This document shows positions 25,119-37,482 of a stretch of DNA of 64,000 nucleotides, piece by piece. The DNA comes from Toxoplasma gondii ME49 (Eukaryota; Apicomplexa; Conoidasida; Eucoccidiorida; Sarcocystidae). The notes under the pieces were generated by a model. The model was not told where the DNA came from. It searched no databases and worked only from the letters and a program-made list of their open reading frames with translations. Location of the stretch: positions 3,565,634 to 3,629,633 of the forward strand of contig NC_031473.1 in assembly GCF_000006565.2 (NCBI RefSeq), in the 5' to 3' direction. The translations under genes were made by a program, and so were the position numbers. Positions within the stretch are counted from its first letter, which is position 1, and each line of letters opens with the position of its first letter.

Positions 25119-28100
25119 CTGTTAGCTCTGCTATGGTATAGCAGGCATTTGTTTGTCGTTAACTGGAGTAGATTCACAAGCTCATGGAGCAGACATGGAG
25201 GCTGCACACATGCTTCACTTCAGCAGAGCTTTCATAACTACACGCGCGGATATCTGGTGTTGCGGCTGGTGTTTACTTGAGTCAGCTTTTCTGAAAAGAC
25301 ATTCTATCCGTTAACTGCACTTTAGCCTGGTCTGGTATGAGAACAAAAATTTGCGTGCATGGCCTCAATACCAGCTTGCGGCGCATAGGGTACTGGTGCC
25401 CTCTAAATTGCTAATCCTGGAAGACTTGCCAGTCGGCGGCGAACAGTGCACCTCGCTTGTTATAGGGATTTCAACCGACACAAATTGGTACATAGAGGTT
25501 TACGTCCGCTCTCGCTTCAACGATTGCGATCACAGATGCAAAACAACTGTACAGTAGAGACGGCGGGAAAATGTAAGACAGTCTGCTGGGACACTTGACC
25601 GTATGAACGTAGAAACGCAGAAATTTGTGATTGGTCGCGGCTCAAAAACACGAGAACGTCGAGACAGTCTGACAGTTCCTTCCCGAGGAAGAGTTTGTTG
25701 TGCCTACCAGTGTGTCAGAGTGACAGCGTTGTAAGTCAGATGAATGCACACGCCACCCAAATGAAAGCAGAGGGAAATGCTAATTCGTTGCAGCGGAGTT
25801 GGTAACCTCGACACTTGGCACGAGCTTGGCAGGCCCCATCGGCAGGTGAAACACAGGAACACACGTTTCGCTCCCAGTCAAAGAAGCGCACGTTGGCAAA
25901 GTCTTTCCTCATACGCAAGGACCATGAGATGTGGAAATCGACAACGGAAAAACTGCGGGTTGCATCGGCCTTGTCGACGCAAGCGTCCTAGCAAATAGCG
26001 CCGACCAGGTGAACCTGCGCTTGCGTTGTGAGCTATATCACTACAGCTTCACTGGGGGGATATTCAGTGACTTTGGTCTTATTATGGCAGTAGTGGTCCG
26101 CTTCACGGCCATAAGGCAAATTAACGGGGTACCTACTGGTATACGCTCAGTGAGGAAGCCGGAGCTTCGAGTGAGGGCCACTTTTTACGCACATGAGGTG
26201 GGGGGCACGTGCATTTGATGTTCACGACAGCTTCTGACAGAGGGGTTTCCAGCGGGCTCATGACAGATGGAACATTAATACAGCCGAAGATTTGCAACGC
26301 GATGAACAACGGAACGGCAGTTGATGGACAGTCATCTGCGGTGCTCCCGGAAAGGTTTCCGCTCTTGCAAACAATTTTTCAGTTCTTCGGCAGGGGCAGT
26401 GTGAGAGAAGGAGGGAACTATAAAAGGCGTCACCGGAAATATCAACCAGTGTGAACCTTCCAGAGACCGAGATGCCCTGCTCGATTCCAGCTCGAAATCG
26501 TTGGAAATCGTATGCACACGTACGCGGTGATAGACGCATAGTGAAGAGGTAATTCATTTTGCCAGAATTTACTGTAACGTCTAGCTGACACAACTGTGAC
26601 GAGCGCCACAGGCAGGTGCAAAACAGGGCAACACACTGTTACTCCCACTCAAAGAACTGTTGTTCTTCCAGGCTGATCGGAAATGAAAACAACACGGAGA
26701 AGACGGATTTGGGCGATCGGAAAGGCTGCTTGTATCACTCCTTTCACAATGTAAGCGTCTCTGCATCTACAGATGGTCGGCTGAGCCTGTTACGGGCTTT
26801 GTGGCTGTCTCACTAACTTTTCCTCTGGGAGGCACCAGCACCCGCAAACGGAGAACTTGATGTCTATGCATCAGTTACTCAATCTGATTTTCCAAGCCAC
26901 ATACGATGACCACCAACCCGTCAACATGCCCACCAGCTTCGTGTCTCACATAGAGCCCTACAGGCTTCCAAAACTGGCAGTAGGGTGGTTCGTCGTCAAG
27001 TCACTAGAGTTTACCGGATCCATCGAGGACAGTCAATGTAAAAACTGAGCAGTGACCCTACATCGTTATCGGAAGAGACGATTCATACTGCAGCACCGTT
27101 CAACTGTTTCGTGTGATGTCGCCGGGGAGATATTTGGTCGAAGTGTCTGTGATTCGAAGAGCCTTCAGCTCTAAGAAGCTGTTTTGGTACTGTGTAACAC
27201 ACGACGCTGCCCACGGACGCAGAATCCGACTGCTTGCTATACAGAGGTCACCGTCCGCGCCCGGAAACAAAGTGTCGGCAATAAGATCATAGTGCGAACG
27301 AACTAAAAACACTAGTATAATATCTGTATGGATCTCTGCAACGCCACTAGGACCCCCCATCTACGGCACATGAGAGAAAAAATCCGCGCGTGTTAGTTCC
27401 ATGGCGAAATTCGACAGAGGACGTTCCAACACAATGACCCTGCGCAAGAACGTTTCCGTGCGCCGCGCGCCTGTCGCGTGGTTCTGAATGAGGGACTATG
27501 AGGGGAAGAAAGGGGTGGATGTGGTATGCGAATTTGTGGGGCCCGAAATCTTCTGATTGCAGGACAGTCATGACTCAGATGTTGGAAAAAAGTATGTCTT
27601 CCTGCGTAGAACCGGCACAGTTAGGACCGTACACGTCATCCTTGTCGACATTTCCTCGCCCCTGAACTGTGTGTAGCTGCTGGTGGCTTTCCACCGTCCC
27701 CCCGTTCCGATGGCTTGAAGCGAAGTATCGAATAGTGCTTTCAAGCCTCTTGCTAGAAGCTGATGTATTGAGGACTAACATAACCTTTTATAATGCGTGT
27801 TCCGGGCATTCGGTGGCGCCACTGGAAAATGAACAGCTAAGTGAGAGGAAAGGCGTTGTGTGCTTTCACAATTTCATGCCCGTCGGCCTGCTTGCGGTTG
27901 AAGCAACCATGATTCAAACTGGCAGAGGTTCCGTGGTAATGCGGTAGCGATTCTAGCCTGCCCATCAAAAAGCCATCCAAATTATCTGCGCGGCGCGGTT
28001 GGTCCGACGTTATTCGGCGGGCCTGGACTATGACTACAGGCGACACACGTGGGATACACATCGACTTCCCGACATACTCACGACGCCGCGACACGGTCGA

Positions 28101-28269
28101 CTTAACTGCACCCAGTATCAGGAGAATCCGGATCCTTCGACGAGCAAGCTTCTTTTTTAACTCTGCCGACACAAGCGTTGTGAACATCCCCGCGCCCACC
28201 CAATCCCGCACACAATAGGGACGCCAATTCATCCGGGCTGCTGACCTGTTACATCTTCGCGTATGAAAC
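25119..28269. other. Intergenic region with one weak internal duplication
   Basis: No gene is recognised. About 60 bases near 25848-25900 and near 26606-26660 resemble each other (both run GGCAGGTG, then ACA-rich, then CTCCCA[G/C]TCAAAGAA), suggesting an old dispersed duplication. Some minus-strand frames at 26.26-26.59 kb and 27.84-28.34 kb are fairly long but lack motifs or consistent splice chains. The right end presumably contains the promoter of the secreted-protein gene at 28270. Confidence 0.4.
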
Positions 28270-29856
28270 ATGACAGCAAATCTGTCGTCGGCAGCCACCG
28301 TGGCTCTTTGCATCTTTCTTTCGTGCAACCTGCACAACTACTGTTTCGGAAGTTGGACGTTGGCGGCAGAACAGTTGGATACAGCACCGGGTATCCGCGG
28401 GACCGATGCCCGGCATGCACCATCGGCAGTCCCAAGCTCAGCCATCCCCGCCGAAGCTGAACAGCAACAAGCGCCAGTTGCTGTTCGCCTGAAGAAGTTG
28501 AAGAGGTAGCGTTGACACCTCAAGCTTTGACGTAGACTCTTTCCAATTCAGGAATAGGAAGAGGAAGCACGAAGATGCTAGATCAGGAGAAACCCTCACT
28601 ATTCAAGTTTGTGTAGTCTGCATGATACTGGATTTTTGTCGCGCTTGGCGACGTCGTGTGAAAAGAAGTCCATTGATGTCCAAACCATATGCCATTTTCG
28701 GCGTCCCGCCCACCTTGCCCAGCGCTATTTTGTTGCCAGCATGGATGCACACACGACCAGTTCCTCAGTTCCAGTTCTGCTCCAGTTTTACACATCCTAT
28801 CGGAGATCACTGTGTGTCCTTCTGTTACACTGCAGAACTAGTCTCAGAAAAAATGGCACGGCTTTGTCACGTCGTACAAAAACGGTGACTGCGGCCAAGG
28901 TGGTCCTTTCCCTGACAGCTGTCTTAGGGCTACTGGTGGCTTCTGTCAAGCTATATCAGTGTCGGCAAAAGTTGCCAGCAAACACTAGTAAACAAGCTGC
29001 GGGAAGCACAGGGCGACGACTTGCAGAAGGCGGCAGTGACGACAAACCATGTGTAAGCGTGGCTCTATCATCACCATGGTACCGCTAAGGTGCCTGTCGT
29101 GTCCTTAACAACCCTACTAGGCCTCAACAACTCTCCAATGGTCGATAGCTTTTCTTCGGCATTTCACCCGCGGTATCTGGATCTTATTTCGCAGATACGC
29201 TATGTTCCAGGGTTTGAACCATTCGGTTTAGTTCCTCTGAGTGAACGCCTGTGAAGCACACAGCTGCTGTATTGTGCACCAGGGAGCCAATTCTCGCGTG
29301 GTGTGCTGATACCTGCATAGCTCTTCCCATAAAAATGAGGTTTACGTTGTCGTTAACGGTGAGCTACAACCGCACCGGCAGGCGGTGAATGAGATAGTGG
29401 ATGTCGTCAACACGTCATGACCGTCAACTGCCTATAAAAGCTGTTTGAAACCACGCCGACGTGGATCACCATGATGACGTAAGAAAACAGTTCCCAGTGG
29501 TGGAACTGATTAAGATACCATCTATTCTGCCTGGCTGAAACTGGAGTCGCCACGCTAACCTCGAATATTTATCGCCTCTTTGGGTGCAATAGAAGCCCTG
29601 CGTACACCCTCTGCGTAATTGACGTGCTTCTGGCGATATGGCATGGTCTCCGATGTGGTGGCGTCGTCATGCAAATGGCCAAGCTACAGGCTAATCCTCG
29701 AAGGTCTACTCGATTGCTCAGGGTTATGGCAGCGCTGGATATGCTAGTTATGGTAGGATGCGTCCCTATGCCCATCATGGAGCCGTTTCAAAATGCAGAT
29801 CGCTTGGGAGGAGTAATTCGTATTGGCTGTCGCGCAGGCTTTTGAATGCGGTGTAG
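28270..29856 (+). CDS. Putative secreted membrane protein with RRLAE (TEXEL-like) site
   Basis: Three exons fit in phase: 28270-28505, 28740-29052 and 29722-29856 (TAG), giving 227 residues. Residues 1 to about 33 form a signal peptide with hydrophobic core AATVALCIFLSCN and a likely cleavage after TLAA. Exon 2 has a basic stretch (LSRRTK) followed by a single transmembrane segment, AKVVLSLTAVLGLLVASVKL. About 25 residues later comes GRRLAEGG, which fits the RRLxE (TEXEL) consensus cut by the Golgi protease ASP5 in Toxoplasma. Exon 3 is rich in Gly, Tyr and Arg (GYGSAGYASYGRMRPYAHHG). Signal peptide, membrane segment, TEXEL-type site and low-complexity tail together resemble dense-granule or exported effector proteins. 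No homologue is recognised. The first donor (GTAGCG) is weak, so exon 1 might be separate; in that case translation could start at ATG 28741 with the membrane segment as signal anchor. Confidence 0.5.
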
Positions 29857-29975
29857 GCTGGTGTGCTTCTTCAGAAAACGGAGGTATGAACCGGCAATGA
29901 GGGAGCTGGGACCGGTGTGAAGGCAGGCCGCGGGAGCTGCAAGAGACAAGCCCATCAGGCGAATTGCGCCGACTT

Positions 29976-30179
29976 ATGGGTTTCGCTCGTAGACTCACAC
30001 GGCTCGCCGCTGTTTCAGTTGGGTGTGGAATAGTCTACGGCTGCTTAGGTTTGGTCTGCTTTTATAGCGAATTTTGCAGAAGGCAACTGTGCGAACCCAG
30101 GCGGTATCTCTTTGACCGTCATGGCTGTTTTTGTGAGTTTGATGGCTCCGTCTTCCATCCCAGTTGGTGTTCACTGTGA
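29976..30179 (+). CDS. Small Cys-rich membrane-type open frame
   Basis: This is a 67-residue open frame from ATG 29976 to TGA 30179. A basic N-terminus (MGFARRLTR) precedes a hydrophobic stretch (LAAVSVGCGIVYGCLGLVCF) and then a Cys-rich tail with eight cysteines in all. It sits 120 bases after the secreted-protein gene and could be a separate small secreted or membrane protein, an alternative terminal exon, or chance. No splice or promoter evidence supports it. Confidence 0.25.
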   Translation: MGFARRLTRLAAVSVGCGIVYGCLGLVCFYSEFCRRQLCEPRRYLFDRHGCFCEFDGSVFHPSWCSL

Positions 30180-33100
30180 GGGGGGTATTGCAGTGGTTGA
30201 TAACAGATCACGGAGAGTAAACGAACGTCATGGGATTACTTTACAGTTGCTTGGCGTGATGTGCATCATGTAGTACCTACATGCTGGGTGGCGTCTGCAT
30301 GATTGTGGTTTCTGAGCAAAGCGTATGGCTGCCAAGCGGGCGGTGAGTGAGAACGTGCTGTCCTCTAAAATGCAGCTAGTTTTGAGGTATTGGGTGCGGT
30401 GGTAGCAAGGCGGTTGTTGACGGATCATTACTGACTTTGGTGTGGTCTTGTTGAGGGCCGTCGCCTGCACATGTGTTGTGACCCAGGTGGGAAACTCGTT
30501 CTCCAGTCTGCAGCCCCTATGAATTGGTTTGCAACAGTTGCACTGCGTGTGGGCATGGGATATACTCTATGTTGATCGTGGTAGAGGAGGCATCTGGATT
30601 CTGCATTTGAACCTGCGTTCGTGGGAACGCGTGCGGAAGATAGCCGCAAGTCTCCTGCGTCGAGCTGTCTGGCGGAGTGTGGTTTTGCTCCAGACAGTCT
30701 GGGAAATAATGCCTTCTGTGTACCAGTACTGTCGAGACGTTGTTGATGAGGTGAGAGTGACTCGGGAGTGTTTGGATGATAGTGACAGCGATGGGGAAGG
30801 GGGCCACGCCTTCTGGCTCCTGAGGGAGTCGCGTGTTGAAAGGCACGCCCGACTGCGTGACGGGCGAACGATGGAGTGAGGGAGTGGCGCTGAAGAAGTA
30901 ACAGAGTACGATCTGACGGACTAGTGCGACATGGCATGTGTACTCAATTTACTTTGTGAAGGACGACCCCATGTTCCCGTTCGCGGCACGACAGATGCAT
31001 TGCATTTGGTGGGGTCTGCCCACGAGATGCCGGTGGTATCGATGCCAGTACTTACGCAGCCCGAGGGATTACGCGTCGGAAAGGATTATTTTCACTGGAA
31101 CGGGCCGACACGCCGACGCCAGCAAGGCGTGTACGTTTGCCCACCGTTTCTGACGGATTTGAATGTATTCACAGTGTTGGATCTCTCGTGTCCCTGAGTG
31201 TTCTGTTTCCAGACTGAGGATGTAGGTAGACATATTGCTGATGGAGAAGACGGAAGGTGTGGGCTCCTTGTTGGTAGGGTCGGAGAATGTGTGTGCGTGG
31301 GAGCAGGGAGGTTTGCGTGGGCGCCTGATGAGGAAGACCTTCCCCCCAACGTTGGGGCCCGGGTGGGGATATCAGGCTCTGACAGCGCTTTGACGTTGAG
31401 GTTTTCTCATATCAGGCAAACGGGAAGCGGGGGTGACTGATGAGGGACCACTGCCACTGGGTGTGCATTGGTACTTGTGTGCTCCGAATTTGTGCATGCC
31501 TGCAGGTTGAAGAAGTACGCTGCTTTTATGGGTCTTGAGAGGAATGTATTCAGGCAGGAAGACTCCGTCTACATCAATGTGTAGACGGGTAATGTTGAGA
31601 AAAGGAGCGTGTGGGGACACATGGTTTTGTACTTGGAATGGTAGTAGGAGTCGATGTTTTGTTAACTGTGATATGTTGCTGGCAAAATTGATTGTGACAT
31701 GCATATCTTTTAGGATACTAATGTGTTCTAAGTAGTCGTGCGCTGGTGCAGAGGTAGGGCTTTGGGGCCTGTAGGCGTATTTTATTTGCAGGTGTTGTGC
31801 CAGTATCGAGATTTTTTGCGGACAACGAGGACTCTGTGACAATGGGGGAAGGAGACTGCAGCATTTCCACAGAATTAGTGGCGGCGTATGGTATCCTTCA
31901 CCAGGATGTGATATGTGTATCGGTGAGGGAGAATCGCGTGGCGGCCGCTTCACTGCTTCGCTCAATGGAGGCCGAAATCTAGTCATGAGATGCTGACGGT
32001 CTTTGCTCACGTCGTTCACACAGTGGAGGTTGGGATCGCGCAACCAGGCTGTAGGCCACCTCTGGAGGGATGAACGTGACATTTAAGCGATTCAACGACG
32101 AACTGAAGAGCAGTTGTCTACCGGCGAGTGAGACCAACAACCCTCGAGCGATACCTGGATGGGAAAATCAGGGTATTTTTTGTCAACAAGCATTCGCTGT
32201 AGTATGCGCGATTCGGGTTTAAGTGTGGCGCGGGATAGGTCAAGCATACCGCAGAGACAGTTGCCATGGACTGTGAAGGGGTAGCAGAAGCACGAATATG
32301 TAATATGTGCCGATATTGCTGCTGTCATTCTATCACTAGGAGAACATAAGACAGAATACCAGGTGTCATGTTGCTTGTCGAAAACATGTGCCATAAGCGA
32401 CTTGGTACATGGTGTGGTGGAGCCGGTGCGGGATCTTATTTTGTGCGGTGGCCTTGGGCCACACCACTAACTCTGTGTTGCGCTGTTTTGGTGGGCCGTC
32501 ATGTCTAAATGGACCAGCTGTTCTCTACCTATTTCCCGTCTTCAGATAGAGCTGGTACGGGACCTGAGGATTCGACTAAGCCGAGGACAGGACAAAAATA
32601 CTGATGTGTCGCTGAGTATGGAAAGGGACCCGGCGAGCTGGGAAGGCGCCACGTTAGTCGAGTGAGGTTATGGTGCCGTCTTTGGGGAGTGGCTAGTGAT
32701 GGTGCCGTTGCGGGTCGAGTGTCGCGTGTGCATCATCTCGGTGGGACAGTCTGTGACAACTCCTGTATGGGGGAGGCCCTTCCGTATTGACTCGATCGCA
32801 CGCGCTCCAGGTAGAGCGTCCTGGGATATGTTCCTTCAGGTGGAGGAAGTATGCAGTGGCGGCAAGGAAGCTGGTTGAGAAGATACGGCGAGCAATGCTT
32901 AGCATACCACTTCAGCAGGCGGCAAGCGCCGCCTTCGAAGCGGCTTGTAAAGAATAGCAGGCATGTTCCAGGGCAGTTTTTGAGATCTGGATCACTGTGT
33001 GAGTGCTTGGCATGTGATGTCGCAGTAGTAAGTTGTGCTGTGTCTCGGCGGCGAATACGAGACGTAGTTCTTACATGCCGGGTTTCGCTGGTGTTGCGGT

Positions 33101-33903
33101 GGATACATTGTGCCGCGCATGCCTGGAAACCATCTTTTGTCGTTGCATGCAAGCACGATGCAAGCGTTGCTTCTTGTTAGTGCAATGCATGCATTAGCGA
33201 CGCGCGCACTGATGCCTATGCATTCTGGACTGCGCCGTGTGACCACTGAGTGAAGTTGGCTACATGCGCGCGGAGATCGACAAGTGGGACGGGTGGCGCA
33301 AGCGTGTACTTTCTGATTCACCGGTTCGCAACGGTTGCATCTCTTTGTGGTGTTGGATATGTGCTGCGTGGATGGTGGGGCAAGGAGGGATCGAACGACT
33401 GCCAGTTGTAACACGATTTCGGCAGGACGTGTGATATAAGGATGCACGCCTTCATGGTGGAGGAATGCGACAGATTGTGGCCTTCGTTCACAGTCTGTAG
33501 GAACATGATGGCACATAATCACGAATAGGTGCCTCCATTGACACGAGCTCGTGGCAGAGGGAGCGGTCGACCCCGGGGCGTTGCGAAGGTAGAGGCAGTC
33601 ACGGGAAACGATGCCAGAAGGAAAACCTGCGGAGTATGACTCCTGTTTGGGTGACGATTGCCGCGTTGAATTCAGCATGAGAGAGCGTGTTGGGCAGACG
33701 AAGAAGCGAGATAGTGCTGCCGAGGAACAGACAGTTACGTACAATCCGGGTTCCAGTGCGAATTGGCAAGTGAATTTGATGGACCTGTGAGGGACGAGAT
33801 GCTCCATGAGGGCCATAGTGACGCGTGTGACTCGTCATATGCTGTTGAACGCCAGCAGGCAAACAGCCCGGCATTCAGCACTGAAAATAGAATGAAGCTG
33901 AGC
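30180..33903. other. G/T-rich region without recognised genes
   Basis: From here the + strand becomes clearly richer in G and T than in C and A. The complementary C/A-rich strand therefore has few stop codons and shows long open frames (31372-32082, 32992-33816) dominated by P, T, S, H and Q. These look like composition artefacts. No tandem repeat is obvious in this segment and no gene is recognised. Confidence 0.5.
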
Positions 33904-34151
33904 ACCGTGTTTCTGGATGGCAGGCTTAGGTGACTGGGGAATGAACGCTCGAGCGCTCCGCCGTTTATCCAATGTTGTTTCAAGTGATACTGCCGGTTTG
34001 GTTAGCCGACGCCAGAATGGGTACCGTACGCAGACGGCATTGACGAGGTTCAGAATACGGCATTAGTGGTGGTTACGTGCGTCGGTTTGAGCGAAGGGGC
34101 AGCCTGATTGAGTAAGACGTGGGTGGGAGTTTACATAGCGTATCGGCGGCG

Positions 34152-34748
34152 GCGCTTGTGCCCTTTTTCGATCTGCAGCTTGGCGTGAGTAGCCTGACAC
34201 TCAAGGGTGACGCACGAGCATCGGATTTCTGAGCGGCAAAAGTTGCATGACTGCAGAACCGACTCCTACGTGTTGCCCTATTTAGCTGACGTTGTGTGAG
34301 GAGGTGACGCGGGACCGGTCAGCCGACGCACGAAGGGTGTATCAGGTGCGGCGCTGGTGTCCTTTTTCGATCTTCAGCTTGGCGTGAGTAGCCTGACACT
34401 CAAGGGTGACGCACGAGCATCGGATTTCTGGGCGGCAAAAATTCGATGACTGGAGAACCCAGTCTTACGCGTTGCCCAATTTAGTCGACGTTGTCTGAGG
34501 GGGTGGCGCGGAATCGGTCAGTCGACGCACGAAGCGCGTGTCAGGTGCGGCGCTGGTGTCCTTGTTCGATCGTCAGCTTGGCGTGAGTAGCCTGACACTC
34601 AAGGGTGACGCACGAGCATCGGATTTCTGAGCGGCAAAAGTTGCATGACTGCAGAACCGACTCCTACGTGTTGCCCTATTTAGCTGACGTTGTGTGAGGA
34701 GGTGACGCGGGACCGGTCAGCCGACGCACGAAGGGACACTCTGTGGAT
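34152..34748. repeat. 199-bp tandem subrepeat, three copies
   Basis: Units start at 34152, 34351 and 34550, each beginning GCGCTTGTG or GCGCTGGTGTCC and containing CTTGGCGTGAGTAGCCTGAC and GGATTTCTG. The first and third are more alike than either is to the second, suggesting unequal exchange. The neighbouring 810-bp unit keeps only one copy (about 35360-35558). Confidence 0.9.
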
Positions 34749-34821
34749 GCATCAGTGGCAATGTTCAGAATACGGTGTTAGCCGCGGGCCTGATTTGTGT
34801 ACGTTTGTGTAATCGTCGACA

Positions 34822-34992
34822 CGTCTTACTCTGGACATGAGCTGCGTCGAATTCTGTGTTTGCCTGTAACCCTGAACGCGTCCTACTCTGAGTCTGAGTT
34901 TCGTAGAACTCTGTATTTACCCGTGAACGTGGAATCGTCCAACTCTGCATCTCAGATTTCTCTAACTCTGTGCGTCGATTCGCGCAATCCGG
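34822..34992. repeat. 57-bp tandem repeat, three diverged copies
   Basis: Copies start at 34822, 34879 and 34936 with CGTC(T/C)(T/A)ACTCTG at their heads. The period is 57 bases, a multiple of three, so an open frame at 34797-35027 (+) shows a 19-residue repeat (SYSGHELRRILCLPVTL, then SYSESEFRRTLYLPVNV). The whole cluster recurs at 35632-35802 in the next 810-bp unit. Coding is not shown, because a period of 57 keeps every frame open on both strands. Confidence 0.8.
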
Positions 34993-37319
34993 CGCACAGT
35001 CTAAGGCGTGAGTGGGAGCATCGGTAGCGTATCCGGTGCGGCGCCTGTGCCATTCCTCGTTGCACAGTTTGACGAGGTGAGTAGCCTGGCCATCATCGTT
35101 GAATGCCGAGTACCGTGTTTCTGGATGGCAGGCTTAGGTGGCTGGGGAATGAATGCTCGAGCGCTCCGCCGTTTATCCAATGTTGTTTCAAGTGATACTG
35201 CCGGTTTGGTTAGCCGACGCCAGAATGGGTACCGTACGCAGACGGCATTGACGAGGTTCAGAATACGGCATTAGTGGTGGTTACGTGCGTCGGTTTGAGC
35301 GAAGGGGCAGCCTGATTGAGTAAGACGTGGGTGGGAGTTTACATAGCGTATCGGCGGCGGCGCTTGTGCCCTTTTTCGATCTGCAGCTTGGCGTGAGTAG
35401 CCTGACACTCAAGGGTGACGCACGAGCATCGGATTTCTGAGCGGCAAAAGTTGCATGACTGCAGAACCGACTCCTACGTGTTGCCCTATTTAGCTGACGT
35501 TGTGTGAGGAGGTGACGCGGGACCGGTCAGCCGACGCACGAAGGGACACTCTGTGGATGCATCAGTGGCAATGTTCAGGATACGGTGTTAGCCGCGGGCC
35601 TGATTTGTGTACGTTTGTGTAATCGTCGACACGTCTTACTCTGGACATGAGCTGCGTCGAATTCTGTGTTTGCCTGTAACCCTGAACGCGTCCTACTCTG
35701 AGTCTGAGTTTCGTAGAACTCTGTATTTACCCGTGAACGTGGAATCGTCCAACTCTGCATCTCAGATTTCTCTAACTCTGTGCGTCGATTCGCGCAATCC
35801 GGCGCACAGTCTAAGGCGTGAGTGGGAGCATCGGTAGCGTATCCGGTGCGGCGCCTGTGCCATTCCTCGTTGCACAGTTTGACGAGGTGAGTAGCCTGGC
35901 CATCATCGTTGAATGCCGAGTACCGTGTTTCTGGATGGCAGGCTTAGGTGGCTGGGGAATGAATGCTCGAGCGCTCCGCCGTTTATCCAATGTTGTTTCA
36001 AGTGATACTGCCGGTTTGGTTAGCCGACGCCAGAACGGGTACCGTACGCAGACGGCATTGACGAGGTTCAGAATACGGCATTAGTGGTGGTTACGTGCGT
36101 CGGTTTGAGCGAAGGGGCAACCGAATACAAGACAGCTCGACGCGGAGCCTCGTAGTGCTGACAGACGTGGCGGCATGCCGAAGTCTGCGAGGTATGACTG
36201 GCGACGTACTGTTTTACGTGTGCGTGGGGATTTACCTATCATAGCCGGTGCGGCGTCTGTGTGGCAATTCGTTATTCAACCGGAGCAGGTGGGTGGCTGG
36301 GTTGTGAATATTGAGGGCTGAATAAGGGTTGGACGCCTGTTATCAGTGGCGTGGCTGCGTGCGAGGGTCCTCGACGACGCGCTATTCATCGCACACGCGG
36401 GGCGAGGACCGGGATTGTGGCTAGCTGAGGATGAGAGGCACCCGTCGCGCTTGACTCAGCGGCGATGCCCGGAACAGGATTGGCAGCGGGCTTGTGCGCC
36501 AATGAAAATTGGTGAGAAATGCGTCTCGCGGCAGCTACTGACCAGCGATGGCAAACGAGGCGGCACGAGGGATTGAACAAGGCACGACGGGTGATGCACT
36601 GATGGACGCACTCCTCGGGGTTTCCGTAGTGTGGCCACTGTCGCATCTGTGACATTTGTTGTTCAGCCCGTACAACTAGGTAGCTTGACACCAAATGTTG
36701 GAAAGAGAATCTGCTTTGACGGCGTGACTTCGCTCGGGATGCTTCAGCAGTGCACTGGTTATCCCACGGTTTGAGGGGGAAGGGTCCCGCGGGTATGGTC
36801 GTCAGAAGAAGGTAAACACTCACCACGTAGGTCTCACTGCCAGTGATCATGCTGAGTCATATCTTTCTGGTATGCACTGCCATATGGAATTAGTTCCTGA
36901 TGTTGTTTGCGACTCGGCTCTAGAATGTTTCAGTATGGTTGTCAAGGCATAGAGACAAGATCCAGCGGAGCTAGCGTTGCCCCGCATGTGGGTGTGCTGT
37001 CAGCATATGTATGGTTGGAGGGCGGCGACACGAGACAGGACAGTTGAGGACGGGGCAGTGGCCGGTCTCTCCCATCACTTTCGCGGCGATAATTAAGTTG
37101 CTAATTCTTCAAGACGTATACGAAACGATGGTCTCGCCAGCCGACCGTCATCAATGCAAGGACTGGGTACACTGATGGGTATTCTGCATGACGAGACACA
37201 TGAAACCATGTTCGCGTTGAATGTACCGCATTTAGCGCTGTTCCGCTGTATCCTGATATATTGAATGTGGAGTAGAACGATGGAGCGCCTCGTCGTTGAC
37301 GGAGGACGTGGTTCTTGGT

Positions 37320-37482
37320 GGTGGCTAGACCCCGCTTCCTTGTTTTTCCATTTTAGTCTGCGCCTTTGAGTCATGCGTTTCGAGTGTGCGCCCTCACTGC
37401 TGTAGCCACAACTGCGTCTCCTTGGCTGGAAGGATACCTCCCCGCAGCCTCCTCAGCGAGCAGTTTCTGGCCTCGTCACTAG
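37320..37482 (+). pseudogene. Decayed relic of the signal-peptide gene family
   Basis: The stretch resembles the open frame at 44413-44742. From 37378 the frame reads FRVCALTAVATTASPWLEGY and then LPAASS, matching FRECGCVAIAKPVCSPWLAG and YLRSAS in the intact copy, and ends at a TAG at 37480-37482. Upstream, the bases matching the signal-peptide core are only partly alike and contain frame breaks. The following 800 bases also resemble the flank of the 44.4-kb copy, down to about 45.3 kb, so a larger ancestral unit was duplicated. Called a pseudogene because no full frame remains. Confidence 0.5.

Larger units (their letters stand above)
33904..36118. repeat. Composite tandem array, 810-bp unit
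   Basis: Three copies of a block beginning CCGTGTTTCTGGATGGCAGG start at about 33904, 35112 and 35922. The second and third are 810 bases apart and nearly identical. The first-to-second spacing is 1208 bases, exactly 810 plus two extra 199-base subrepeats. The last block stops at about 36118 where unrelated sequence begins. The array marks the left edge of the repeat-rich zone. Confidence 0.9.

Noticed and set aside
27837..28337. 166-codon minus-strand frame overlapping the 5' part of the secreted-protein gene
   Set aside because: No motifs; it overlaps the better-supported plus-strand exon at 28270-28505.
30529..30879. Plus-strand open frame with an acidic DDSDSDGEGG stretch
   Set aside because: It begins without an ATG; the first in-frame ATG is far downstream, and Val/Trp/Arg/Leu richness is expected from G/T-rich DNA. 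It may be worth a transcript check but cannot be supported.
31372..32082. 236-codon minus-strand open frame, rich in P, H, S, T and Q
   Set aside because: It lies in the G/T-rich zone, where the C/A-rich complement has few stops. There is no recognisable domain, splice structure or repeat of a known family, so composition explains its length.
32992..33816. 274-codon minus-strand open frame
   Set aside because: Same compositional explanation; no motifs, and neighbouring frames are equally open.
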